Origin: Mesorhizobium sp.
GTDB lineage: Bacteria > Pseudomonadota > Alphaproteobacteria > Rhizobiales > Rhizobiaceae
Direction of reading: 5' to 3'
Length of the DNA stretch: 64,000 nt
NCBI GenBank assembly: GCA_019635735.1
Contig: JAHBYX010000007.1
Location: forward strand, 124,001 to 188,000
Both the position numbers and the translations under genes were made by a program. A model generated the notes under the pieces. It had not been told where the DNA came from, ran no database searches, and saw only the letters and a list, made by a program, of their open reading frames with translations. Below are positions 21,165 through 29,345 of the stretch, piece after piece; the first letter of the stretch is position 1; each line of letters opens with the position of its first letter.

Positions 21165-21596
21165 ATGACCTTCGTCGTCAATCTCGCGCTCGGTCTCCTC
21201 TTCGGCATCGGACTGGTGATCTCCGGCATGTCCGACCCGGCCAAGGTTTTGAACTTCCTCGACCTCGCCGGCACTTGGGACCCGTCGCTCGCCTTCGTCA
21301 TGGGCGGAGCGGTGGCCGTCGCCTTCCTCGGCTACCGGCTCGTGCTGAGACGCGACAGGCCTGTCGTCGGAACGAAGTTCCGCATCCCGACCCGGACGGA
21401 ACTGGAGCCGCGCATCTTCGTCGGCCCGGCGATCTTCGGCTTCGGCTGGGGCCTCGCCGGCTTCTGCCCGGGGCCGGCGCTGACGGCGCTTGGCCTTGCG
21501 GCCCCGGGGACGCTCATCTTCGTGCCGGCGATGTTTGCCGGCATGTGGCTCGCCAGGCTCGCCGGAGAACGTTCGGCCGAACCGGCGATGGGCTGA
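21165..21596 (+). CDS. YeeE/YedE-related membrane protein (DUF6691-like), second half-unit
   Basis: A 143-residue membrane protein that begins MTFVVNLALGLLFGIGLVISGMSDPAKVLNFLDLAGTWDPSLAF, a pattern of the second half of split YeeE/YedE transporters. The Cys-containing GFGWGLAGFCPGPALTAL segment is near residue 95. It probably pairs with the preceding gene product to form the sulfur-compound channel. It converges directly on the DUF305 gene with no spacer. Confidence 0.85.
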   Translation: MTFVVNLALGLLFGIGLVISGMSDPAKVLNFLDLAGTWDPSLAFVMGGAVAVAFLGYRLVLRRDRPVVGTKFRIPTRTELEPRIFVGPAIFGFGWGLAGFCPGPALTALGLAAPGTLIFVPAMFAGMWLARLAGERSAEPAMG

Positions 21597-21965
21597 TCAC
21601 TGGCCCTTTCTGGCCAGCCAGTCCTTGAGGAAGGCGATCTCCTTTTCCTGGGCGGCGATGATCTCTTCGGAGAGCTTGGTCAGTTCGGGGTCCTTCTCGT
21701 CGCTGGCGAGATAGGCCTTGGCCATGTCGATGGCGCTCTGGTGATGCGGGATCATCATCATCGCGAAATCGGCGCCGGGCTTGCCGGTCATCTGCATCGC
21801 ATCCATGTCGGCGTCCATTTTCGTCATCGCGTCCATATAGGCGGTCGACGCCGCGCTCATCTCGCCCATCTTCGAATGGTCCATCTGGGCGAAGGCGGAT
21901 GACTGGAACAGCGCGAACGAAGCGATGATCGCGGAGGCGATGATCCGGGTCCTGGTGGTCGACAT
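21597..21965 (-). CDS. DUF305-family secreted protein
   Basis: A 122-residue exported protein with a signal peptide (about residues 1-26, RIIASAIIASFALFQSSAFA) and a four-helix DUF305-type domain with many Met and His residues: MTKMDADMDAMQMTGKPGAD and then MMMIPHHQSAIDMAKAYL. The HHQxAxDMA motif is diagnostic. Met/His-rich DUF305 proteins are often linked to copper handling; that role is inferred here. The start at 21965 follows a GGAGACC ribosome-like site. The coding end abuts the end of the convergent membrane gene. Confidence 0.85.
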   Translation of the reverse strand: MSTTRTRIIASAIIASFALFQSSAFAQMDHSKMGEMSAASTAYMDAMTKMDADMDAMQMTGKPGADFAMMMIPHHQSAIDMAKAYLASDEKDPELTKLSEEIIAAQEKEIAFLKDWLARKGQ

Positions 21966-22162
21966 GTTTGGTCTCCTCTGTTGTCGATGAGAACCGCGTA
22001 GGCCTTCCAGCAAGTGGAAGGTCAATACACCAAAACGTGTTGGCGGCGAGTTCCGTCCCGGCCCGAGCATCGAGACGCAGATGCGCCATAAGGTGACGCA
22101 CCCGCCGCTGGCGGACAGGCAGCGCGGAAGGCTAGGCTGGCGTAAAGCCTGGGAGGGTCGCG

Positions 22163-23713
22163 ATGGACGTTCGTGAACAGACGGCGCCGAAACGCGAGCG
22201 GGCCGGGCGCGGGGCGCGGCGGGAGCAGCGCAGCCACGGATCGCGTGACCTCGGGCGTCCCTACATCATCCGCAACATCCCGACCTACGATATCCTGGGC
22301 GAGGAGAGCCTGGTCCGCATCGAGGAGACCGCCGACCGGATCCTGGCCGAGATCGGCATCGAGTTCCGCGACGACCCGGTATCGCTCGACCACTGGAGAA
22401 GGGCGGGCGCCAAGGTCGAGGGCGTGCTGGTGAAGTTCGAGCCGGGCATGCTGCGCGGGATCCTGAAGGACGCGCCGGCGAGCTTCACACAGCATGCGCG
22501 CAACCCGGCACGCTCGGTCGAGATCGGCGGCAAGTCGGTGGTGTTCTCGCCTGCCTACGGCTCGCCCTTCGTGATGGATCTGGACAGAGGCCGCCGCTAC
22601 GGCACGATCGAGGATTTCCGCAACTTCGTGAAGCTGGCGCAGGCCTCGCCCTGGCTGCATCATTCGGGCGGGACGATCTGCGAGCCGGTCGACGTGCCGG
22701 TGAACAAGCGCCATCTCGACATGGTCTACAGCCATATCAGGTATTCCGACCGCGCCTTCATGGGCTCGGTGACCGCAGAGAGCCGGGCGGAAGACTCCAT
22801 CGAGATGGCGCGGATCGTCTTCGGCCGCGACTTCGTCGACAACAACTGCGTCATCCTCGGCAATGTCAACGTCAACTCGCCGCTGGTCTGGGACGCGACG
22901 ATGACGACGGCGCTGCGCGCCTATGCGCGGGCCAACCAGGCGGCGGTGGTGGTGCCGTTCATCCTCGGCGGCGCGATGGGGCCGGTGACCAATGCCGGCG
23001 CGATCGCGCAGTCGCTGGCCGAGACGGTGGCGGGCTGCGCGCTGACGCAGCTCGAGCGCAAGGGCTGCCCGGTGATCTTCGGCAATTTCCTGTCGTCGAT
23101 GTCGCTGCGCTCGGGCTCGCCGACCTTCGGCACGCCGGAGCCGGCAATCGGCTCGATGGTGGTGGGGCAGCTCGCGCGCAGGCTGAACCTGCCGCTGCGG
23201 TGCTCGGGCAATTTCACCACCTCGAAACTGCCCGACGCGCACGCCATGAACGAAGGCACGATGTCGATGCTGGCGGCGGTGCATTGCGGCGCGAACTTCA
23301 TTTTGCACTCGGCCGGCTTCCTCGACGGGCTTCTGTCCATGTCCTACGAGAAGTTCGTGATGGACGCCGACTTCTGCGGCGCGCTGCACACCTATCTCGA
23401 CGGGGTGAAGATCGACGACAACCAGCTCGCGCTCGACGCCTTCCGCGAGGTCGGGCCGGGCAGCCATTTCTTCGGCTCGCAGCACACGCTGGCCAACTAC
23501 GAGACGGCGTTTTGGGATTCGGAACTCGCCGACAACGAGCCGTTCGAGAAATGGGAGGCGGCGGGGAGCGTGGACGCGGCCACGCGCGCCAACGCCAAGT
23601 GGAAGAAGATGCTGGCCGAATACGAAGCGCCGCCGCTCGACGAGGGCATCGACGAGGCGCTTCAGGATTTCATTGCCAGACGGAAGGCATCGATGGACGA
23701 CGCGTGGTATTGA
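22163..23713 (+). CDS. MttB-superfamily (trimethylamine methyltransferase-like) protein 1
   Basis: A 516-residue protein of the MttB/MtgB superfamily with a basic N-terminal tail. Recognisable parts are YDILGEESLVRIEETADRIL, the TIM-barrel core with FILGGAMGPVTNAGAIAQS, and the C-terminal GSHFFGSQHTLANYETAFW. No in-frame amber codon (pyrrolysine) is present, so it belongs to the non-Pyl branch, whose known members demethylate glycine betaine or other quaternary amines with a corrinoid partner. No corrinoid protein is in the window. A paralogue lies at 26536-28080, with a flavin demethylase gene between them, so methylated amine breakdown is likely; the substrate is unknown. Confidence 0.86.
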   Translation: MDVREQTAPKRERAGRGARREQRSHGSRDLGRPYIIRNIPTYDILGEESLVRIEETADRILAEIGIEFRDDPVSLDHWRRAGAKVEGVLVKFEPGMLRGILKDAPASFTQHARNPARSVEIGGKSVVFSPAYGSPFVMDLDRGRRYGTIEDFRNFVKLAQASPWLHHSGGTICEPVDVPVNKRHLDMVYSHIRYSDRAFMGSVTAESRAEDSIEMARIVFGRDFVDNNCVILGNVNVNSPLVWDATMTTALRAYARANQAAVVVPFILGGAMGPVTNAGAIAQSLAETVAGCALTQLERKGCPVIFGNFLSSMSLRSGSPTFGTPEPAIGSMVVGQLARRLNLPLRCSGNFTTSKLPDAHAMNEGTMSMLAAVHCGANFILHSAGFLDGLLSMSYEKFVMDADFCGALHTYLDGVKIDDNQLALDAFREVGPGSHFFGSQHTLANYETAFWDSELADNEPFEKWEAAGSVDAATRANAKWKKMLAEYEAPPLDEGIDEALQDFIARRKASMDDAWY

Positions 23714-23739
23714 GGGCCGACGAATCCGGAGAACGCCCC

Positions 23740-24201
23740 ATGAAACGCCATCTCGCTCTTGCCGCCTTCCTCTCGCTCGCCTGCGTCCCCGCGTTCGCGG
23801 GACCGGCATCCGACCTGGTGCGATTTTTCTACGTGCCGGTCAAATGGGAGGCCGATCCGCAGTTCCGCGACCGGTTCACCGGGCCGGCCAAGAAGCTGTT
23901 CGACCTCAACGACAAGATGCCCGAAGGCGAGATCGGCTGCATCGACTTCGGCCCGGGCATCGACGGGCAGGACTATGACGACGAGACGATCAGGAAGACG
24001 CTGAAGCTGGCGGAGGAGGTGAGCGGGGACGAGGCCACCGTGACCGCGAGATTCACCCTCTTCCCCGATCACTCGGAAGAAGCCAAGCGCGAGATCGAGT
24101 GGCTGTTGGCGAAGGAAGGCGGCAAATGGAAGATCGCCGACATCGTGTCCGTCACCAGCGGCTGGAAGCTCTCCGAGCTGGAGTGCCTGCCGGAAGGGTG
24201 A
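23740..24201 (+). CDS. Secreted hypothetical protein
   Basis: A 153-residue protein with a clear signal peptide (MKRHLALAAFLSLACVPAFA). The mature part (DLVRFFYVPVKWEADPQFRDRFTG ... GGKWKIADIVSVTSGWKLSEL) resembles small periplasmic proteins of the NTF2/DUF3828-like kind, whose strand pattern ends in WKIADI. I do not recognise it with certainty. It starts 26 nt after the MttB-like gene on the same strand and may be cotranscribed, but no functional link is visible. Confidence 0.75.
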   Translation: MKRHLALAAFLSLACVPAFAGPASDLVRFFYVPVKWEADPQFRDRFTGPAKKLFDLNDKMPEGEIGCIDFGPGIDGQDYDDETIRKTLKLAEEVSGDEATVTARFTLFPDHSEEAKREIEWLLAKEGGKWKIADIVSVTSGWKLSELECLPEG

Positions 24202-24360
24202 GGAAATCCCAGGTAGGCGATGGCGTCGCGCCCGCAATCCGCGCTCGATACCGGCGCGGCGCTGCTGAACATGACGCTCTGATCCAACGAATTGGCGTTC
24301 CAAGCGCTTGTATTGGAATTGGCAGCCCGCGACGTTAGCTGCATCCTCACGGGGCAAGCC

Positions 24361-26409
24361 ATGACCGCCAGCGACGACCCGCTCCTGCAGCCGTTTCAGC
24401 TCAAGCATCTCACGCTCAAGAACCGCGTGATGTCGACCAGCCATGAGCCGGCCTATTCGGACGACGGGATGCCGAAGGAACGCTACCGGCTCTACCATGC
24501 CGAGAAGGCGAAGGGCGGGATGGCGATGACGATGACGGCGGGCTCGGCGATCGTCAGCAGAGACAGCCCGGCTGCCTTCGGCAACCTCCAGGCCTATCGC
24601 GACGAGATCGTGCGCTGGATGCGCGAGCTGGTGGATGCCTGCCACGAGCACGACTGCAAGGTGATGATCCAGCTCACCCATCTCGGCCGGCGGACGGGCT
24701 GGAACAAGGCCGACTGGCTGCCGGTGCTGGCACCCTCGCCGGTGCGCGAGCCGGCGCACCGGGCGTTTCCCAAAACGGCGGAGGACTGGGATATCGATCG
24801 GATCGTGGCCGACTATGCGTCGGCTGCGCAAAGGATGCAGGCCGCCGGGCTCGACGGGATCGAGTTCGAGGCCTACGGGCACCTGATGGACCAGTTCTGG
24901 TCGCCGGCGACGAACACGCGCGACGACGAGTATGGCGGGTCGCTCGACAACCGGCTGCGCTTCACCCACCGGGTCGTGGATGCGGTGCGGGCGGCGGTCG
25001 GGCCGGACTTCATCGTCGGCATTCGCATGGTCGCGGACGAGGAACTCGCGGCGGGCCTTTCCAGAGACGAAGGCGTGGAGATCGCGCGGCGGCTGGCGGG
25101 GGGCGGCAAGGTCGACTTCCTGAACATCATCCGCGGCTCGATCGAGACGGATGCCGCCCTGACCAACGTCATCCCGATCACCGGCATGCGCTCCGCGCCG
25201 CATCTCGACTTCGCCGGCGAGGTGCGGGCGGCGACGAAGTTCCCGGTCTTCCATGCCGCGCGCATCCAGGACGTGGCGACGGCACGGCACGCCATCGCCA
25301 CCGGCAAGCTCGACATGGTGGGCATGACGCGGGCGCATCTGGCCGAACCGCACATTCTGAGGAAGGTGATGGCGGGAGAGGAGCATCGCATCCGCCCCTG
25401 CGTCGGCGCGACCTACTGCCTCGACCGGATCTACGAGGGCGGCGAGGCGCTGTGCATCCACAACGCGGCGACGGGGCGGGAGGCTTCGATCCCGCATGTG
25501 ATCGCGCGGACGGAGGGACCGCTGAAACATGTCGTGGTCGTCGGCGCCGGGCCGGCCGGGCTGGAGGCGGCGCGGGTGACGGCCGAGCGGGGGCACCGCG
25601 TGACGGTGCTCGAGGCGGCCGGCCAGGCGGGCGGGCAAGTCCGGCTCGCGGCGCAGAACCCGCGCCGGAAGGAACTGATCGGCATCGTCGACTGGCGCGT
25701 CGGGGAGCTGGAACGGCTCGGCGTCGAAGTGAGATACGATACATGGGCGGAAGCAGAGGACGTCCTGGCGCTCGGGCCCGAGATGGTGATCGTCGCGACC
25801 GGCGGCCTGCCGCAGAACCCGCCGCTGGAGGCGGGCGGCGACCTGGTTACCTCGAGCTGGGACATCGCGTCGGGGTCGACGAAGCCGGCGGAAACGGTGC
25901 TCGTCTACGACGACAACGGTTCGCATGCCGGGATGACGGCGGCGGAGATGGCCGCGCGGGCCGGGGCGGCGGTGGAGCTCGTCTCGCCGGAACGCTTCTT
26001 CGCGCCCGAGATGGGGGGCATGAACCATGTGCCCTACATGAAGGCTTTCCACGAGACGGGCGTGCGGATCACCATCAACACGCGGCTGAAGGCCGTGCGG
26101 CGCGAGGGCAACACGCTGGTGGCCGTGCTGGGCTCGGACTTCGCGGCCGGCTGGCGCGAGGAGCGGCGGGTCGACCAGGTGGTGGTCGAACATGGCACGC
26201 TGCCGCTGGACGAGCTCTACCTGGCGCTGAAGCCCAAGTCCAAGAACCGCGGCGCGGTGGATTACGAGAAGCTGGTCGGCGGCGGGGAGGTGTTTCCGGT
26301 CAGGGATGCGGCGGCGGCCTTCACACTGCTGAGGATCGGCGACGCGGTGGCGAGCCGCAACATCCACGCCGCGGTCTATGACGGGATCAGGTTCGGGATA
26401 AGGATCTGA
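24361..26409 (+). CDS. TMADH/DgcA-like flavin demethylase (NADH:flavin oxidoreductase family)
   Basis: A 682-residue protein. Residues 1-340 form an old-yellow-enzyme-type FMN barrel (PLLQPFQLKHLTLKNRVMST; QLTHLGRRTGW; GIEFEAYGHLMDQFWSP). A TMADH-like linker is followed by an FAD/NAD-binding half with VVVGAGPAGLEAARV near residue 385. The family includes trimethylamine, dimethylamine, N-methylproline and dimethylglycine demethylases. At the expected [4Fe-4S] site the sequence reads RPCVGATYCLDRIYEGGEALC, with three Cys rather than the four of trimethylamine dehydrogenase. The start at 24361 is chosen by the domain start. It is flanked by two MttB-like genes, which supports a methylated-amine substrate. 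Confidence 0.88.
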   Translation: MTASDDPLLQPFQLKHLTLKNRVMSTSHEPAYSDDGMPKERYRLYHAEKAKGGMAMTMTAGSAIVSRDSPAAFGNLQAYRDEIVRWMRELVDACHEHDCKVMIQLTHLGRRTGWNKADWLPVLAPSPVREPAHRAFPKTAEDWDIDRIVADYASAAQRMQAAGLDGIEFEAYGHLMDQFWSPATNTRDDEYGGSLDNRLRFTHRVVDAVRAAVGPDFIVGIRMVADEELAAGLSRDEGVEIARRLAGGGKVDFLNIIRGSIETDAALTNVIPITGMRSAPHLDFAGEVRAATKFPVFHAARIQDVATARHAIATGKLDMVGMTRAHLAEPHILRKVMAGEEHRIRPCVGATYCLDRIYEGGEALCIHNAATGREASIPHVIARTEGPLKHVVVVGAGPAGLEAARVTAERGHRVTVLEAAGQAGGQVRLAAQNPRRKELIGIVDWRVGELERLGVEVRYDTWAEAEDVLALGPEMVIVATGGLPQNPPLEAGGDLVTSSWDIASGSTKPAETVLVYDDNGSHAGMTAAEMAARAGAAVELVSPERFFAPEMGGMNHVPYMKAFHETGVRITINTRLKAVRREGNTLVAVLGSDFAAGWREERRVDQVVVEHGTLPLDELYLALKPKSKNRGAVDYEKLVGGGEVFPVRDAAAAFTLLRIGDAVASRNIHAAVYDGIRFGIRI

Positions 26410-26418
26410 GGGCAGTCA

Positions 26419-26509
26419 GGAAAAGCGACGTATATTTTAGGAAAAGCGACATTGTGTGCGCGCGCGATGCCGCAATGTCTAAATCGACGGCGACATGTGC
26501 CGCTTTTCC
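26419..26509. promoter_or_regulatory. Repeated operator-like motif before the second MttB-like gene
   Basis: GGAAAAGCGAC occurs twice in direct orientation at 26419-26429 and 26440-26450, exactly 21 bp apart (about two helical turns). A one-mismatch inverted copy (GCCGCTTTTCC) is at 26499-26509. The group fills the gap between the flavin demethylase stop (26409) and the MttB-like start (26536), so it may be a binding array for an unknown regulator. Confidence 0.55.
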
Positions 26510-26535
26510 GACAACGAAGTGCAGCCGAAGGGCCA

Positions 26536-28080
26536 ATGCTCGCGGCCATGTCAGAACCCCGCCAGCGCCGCAGAGAGCGCGTTCCCAAGGGCCAGTCGGC
26601 CATTCCGCAACTGCCCCACCAGCGCGTGCGCAATCCCTATCCGCCGATGCAGATGCTCTCGGCCGACCAGGTCGAGACGATCCATGACGCCTCGATGCAT
26701 ATCCTGGAGAGTTTCGGCATCGAGGTGATGAGTCCGCGGGCGCTGTCGCTGTTCGAAGCGGCGGGTGCGGAGGTCGACCACGCGACGCAGACTGTGCGGC
26801 TCGACCGCGGGCTGGTGGCTGAGAGGATCGCGACCGCGCCGTCGCACTACACGCTGACGCCGCGCAATCCGGACAACGCGGTCCATCTCGGCGGCGACGG
26901 CATCAACTTCACGCTGGTCGCCGGGCCGCCGAACGTGCACGACATGGAGCGGGGCAGGCGGGCGGGCAATCTGGCCGACTACCGCGACTTCATCCGGCTG
27001 GCGCAGCATTTCAACGCGATCACGATGATCGGCAACCAGGTCTGCGCGCCGGTGGAGCTGCCGGCCAACAACCGCCATCTCGACACCTATCTCGCCAATC
27101 TCACGCTGTCGGACAAATCGTTCCACGTCTCGGCGATCGGGCGGGGCAGGGCGCTGGATGGCGTGCGCATGATGGCGATCTCGCGCGGGCTGACGCTCGA
27201 TGAGATGCGGGACGATCCGGGCGTGACGACCATCATCTCGGTCAACTCGCCGCGGCGCTTCGACGGCGAGATGGCCGAGGGGCTGATGGCGATGGCCGAA
27301 CACGGCCAGTCGGTGGCGGTGACGCCGTTCACGCTGATGGGCGCGATGAGCCCGGTGACGCTGGCGGGCGCGCTGGCGCAGCAGAACGCCGAGGCGCTGT
27401 TCGGCGTGGTGCTGACGCAGCTGGTGCGGCCGGGTGCGCCGGCGATGTACGGGGCGTTCACGTCGAACGTCGATATGAAGTCGGGCGCGCCGGCCTTCGG
27501 CACGCCGGAGAACACCAAGGCGAACGTCGCGTCGGGGCAGTTGGCGCGGCGATACGGGCTGCCCTATCGCACGACGCCCGGTTCGGCCTCGAATGCGGCG
27601 GATGCTCAAGGCGCCTGGGAGACGATGATGGCGCTGTGGGGCGCGGTGCTCGGCCACGGCAATTTGATCTACCACGCCGCCGGCTGGCAGGAGGGCGGGC
27701 TGACGGCGTCGTTCGAGAAGTTCGTCATGGACGTGGAGATGATCCAGCACATGATGGAGTTTTTGAAGCCGATCGCGGTCGACGCAGGCGAACTGGCGCT
27801 CGACGCGCTCGGGCGCGTGCCGACCGGCGGGCACTTCTTCGGCGACGAGCACACGCTGGCGCGCTACGCGACCGCGTTCTACCAGCCGATGCTGTCGAAC
27901 TGGCAGAACTACGAGGCGTGGGCCGAGGCGGGGTCGCTGGATGCCACGGCGCGGGCGACGCGGGTCTGGAAGAAGGCGCTGGAGGAGTATGAGCAGCCGG
28001 CGATGGAGCCCGACCGGCTGGAGGCGCTGGAGGCCTACGTGGCGCGGCGGAAAGAGGAGATCGGGGGAGGCGAACCGTGA
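26536..28080 (+). CDS. MttB-superfamily (trimethylamine methyltransferase-like) protein 2
   Basis: A 514-residue paralogue of the product of 22163-23713. Shared parts include ADQVETIHDASMHILESFGIEV, FTLMGAMSPVTLAGALAQQNAEAL, and the C-terminal GGHFFGDEHTLARYATAFY. No pyrrolysine codon is seen. The ATG at 26536 is preferred because AAGGG lies five bases upstream; 26548 is an alternative. Upstream codons overlap the repeated operator-like motif and are unlikely to be translated. A corrinoid-dependent demethylation of a quaternary amine is the family expectation, but substrate and corrinoid partner are not shown here. A run of palindromic repeats follows the gene. Confidence 0.86.
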   Translation: MLAAMSEPRQRRRERVPKGQSAIPQLPHQRVRNPYPPMQMLSADQVETIHDASMHILESFGIEVMSPRALSLFEAAGAEVDHATQTVRLDRGLVAERIATAPSHYTLTPRNPDNAVHLGGDGINFTLVAGPPNVHDMERGRRAGNLADYRDFIRLAQHFNAITMIGNQVCAPVELPANNRHLDTYLANLTLSDKSFHVSAIGRGRALDGVRMMAISRGLTLDEMRDDPGVTTIISVNSPRRFDGEMAEGLMAMAEHGQSVAVTPFTLMGAMSPVTLAGALAQQNAEALFGVVLTQLVRPGAPAMYGAFTSNVDMKSGAPAFGTPENTKANVASGQLARRYGLPYRTTPGSASNAADAQGAWETMMALWGAVLGHGNLIYHAAGWQEGGLTASFEKFVMDVEMIQHMMEFLKPIAVDAGELALDALGRVPTGGHFFGDEHTLARYATAFYQPMLSNWQNYEAWAEAGSLDATARATRVWKKALEEYEQPAMEPDRLEALEAYVARRKEEIGGGEP

Positions 28081-28105
28081 GGGCGGCTCTTGCCCCTCAC
28101 CCTTA

Positions 28106-28131
28106 CCCTCTCCCCGCAAGCGGGGAGAGGG
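28106..28131. repeat. Perfect hairpin repeat, copy 1 of the intergenic cluster
   Basis: CCCTCTCCCCGC (28106-28117) and GCGGGGAGAGGG (28120-28131) form a 12-bp perfect stem around AA. It lies just after the second MttB-like gene and could terminate its transcript. The same stem core recurs at 28202 and, in variant form, at 28436. Confidence 0.85.
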
Positions 28132-28201
28132 GGGCAAAGGCGTTGGCGCGCCTCTGTTTCCGAAGTGCCCCATGTCTGGAGCCGGCGCTGAGGACAGCGT
28201 G

Positions 28202-28225
28202 CCTCTCCCCGCCTGCGGGGAGAGG
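28202..28225. repeat. Perfect hairpin repeat, copy 2
   Basis: CCTCTCCCCGC (28202-28212) pairs perfectly with GCGGGGAGAGG (28215-28225) around CT. It is the same stem as at 28106, about 96 nt away, and belongs to a 440-nt non-coding stretch (28081-28520) that contains only repeats. Confidence 0.85.
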
Positions 28226-28306
28226 ATGCCGGCAGGCAGGTGAGGGGCCGTCAGCGCCCGACGATGCTCGCCGCTCCCGCCATCAGCTTCAACGTCGCAG
28301 CTCTGG

Positions 28307-28336
28307 ATTCCGGGTTCCGCTGCGCGGCCCCGGAAT
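28307..28336. repeat. ATTCCGGG/CCCGGAAT dyad repeat
   Basis: Arms at 28307-28314 and 28329-28336 are perfect 8-nt reverse complements around a 14-nt centre. The surrounding text resembles another GC-rich intergenic repeat type widespread in rhizobial genomes (from memory, not searched). Confidence 0.6.
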
Positions 28337-28371
28337 GACGGAGAGGGCGGCCAGCTTCCTCCCCATCATCC

Positions 28372-28455
28372 GGCCGCTTCGCGGCCACCTTCTCCCCGCT
28401 GAGGAGAAGAGGAAAGGTGCGGACTTCGGCGACCTCCTCTCCCCTCGGGGAGAGG
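28372..28455. repeat. Composite hairpin repeats, copies 3 and 4
   Basis: Three stems lie in a row: GGCCGC-TTC-GCGGCC (28372-28386), CTTCTCC/GGAGAAG (28389-28395 with 28403-28409), and CCTCTCCCC-TC-GGGGAGAGG (28436-28455). They continue the family seen at 28106 and 28202 and fill the space up to the convergent FAA-hydrolase gene. Confidence 0.75.
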
Positions 28456-28520
28456 GTGGCCGAGCGAAGCGGAGGCCGGGTGAGGGGGCTTGTGTGCCGT
28501 GCCGGGTGGACAGAGGACAA

Positions 28521-29213
28521 TCAGCGTCCGACGATCCTCGCCGCCACCGTGCCGACGCCCTCGATCGATCCTTGCATCGTCTCGCCAACCGTCACCGCGC
28601 CGACGCCTTCCGGCGTGCCGGTGAAGATCAGGTCGCCGGGTTCGAGGCGGACCAAGCGGGAGAGATAGGCGACGATTTCGGGGACGGACCAGATCATCAG
28701 GGAGATATCGGACGACTGGCGCGGGGCACCATCGACGGTGAGCGCGATCGTGCCTTTCGCCGGATGGCCGATGCGGGCAGCCGGCGCGATGGCGCCGATG
28801 GGGGCGGAGTGGTCGAAGCCCTTCGACATGTCCCAGGGACGGCGGGTGGCCTTGGCCTCGTCCTGCAGGTCGCGGCGGGTCAAATCGATGCCGGCGGCGT
28901 AGCCGAAGACGTGGGTCAGCGCGTCGGTCTCGGCAATGTCGGAGCCACCGCTGTCGATGGCGATCACCAGTTCCATCTCGTGGTGCAGGTTCGTCGTGGC
29001 GGCCGGGTAGGGCACGTCGTCGCCGCCGGTGACGACCGCGTCGGCCGGCTTGGTGAAGAAGAAGGGCGGCTCGCGGTCGGGCGATCCGCCCATTTCGAGC
29101 GCATGCGCGGCGTAGTTGCGTCCGACGCAGAAGATGCGCCGCACCGGGAACAGCCGCCCGTCGTCGACGGGGACGCTAGCGATCGGGGCGGGCGGGAACA
29201 CGAAGTCGGGCAT
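28521..29213 (-). CDS. Fumarylacetoacetase-fold hydrolase (fumarylpyruvate hydrolase-like)
   Basis: A 230-residue member of the FAA hydrolase family. IFCVGRNYAAHALEMG near residue 28 and the metal-binding segment HHEMELVIAI near 77 are typical, as are GYAAGIDLTRRDLQ and LEPGDLIFTGTPEGVGAV at the C-terminus. Small members of this size hydrolyse fumarylpyruvate or acylpyruvates at the end of aromatic pathways such as gentisate degradation; others are oxaloacetate decarboxylases. AGGAG at proper spacing supports the 29213 start. No other aromatic-pathway gene is adjacent, so the substrate is open. Confidence 0.85.
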   Translation of the reverse strand: MPDFVFPPAPIASVPVDDGRLFPVRRIFCVGRNYAAHALEMGGSPDREPPFFFTKPADAVVTGGDDVPYPAATTNLHHEMELVIAIDSGGSDIAETDALTHVFGYAAGIDLTRRDLQDEAKATRRPWDMSKGFDHSAPIGAIAPAARIGHPAKGTIALTVDGAPRQSSDISLMIWSVPEIVAYLSRLVRLEPGDLIFTGTPEGVGAVTVGETMQGSIEGVGTVAARIVGR

Positions 29214-29345
29214 TCATTTCTCCTGCGGCGCGGCGCTGCCTTGCCCGGCGATACGCCAGCGGGTCGCCAAGCTCAACATCTGAATCAAACCCTTTGCGCG
29301 CCGAATCGATTTCGGCCCGCAAGCCACTGAACGAAGAGACATTTC

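Noticed and set aside
22022..26367. Long minus-strand frames across the MttB-like and TMADH-like genes
   Set aside because: They are Arg/His-rich mirror frames of genes with strong family motifs.
28106..28455. Regularly placed palindromes considered as a CRISPR array
   Set aside because: Spacing and unit lengths vary, the units differ in sequence, there are no unique spacers of equal size and no cas genes nearby.
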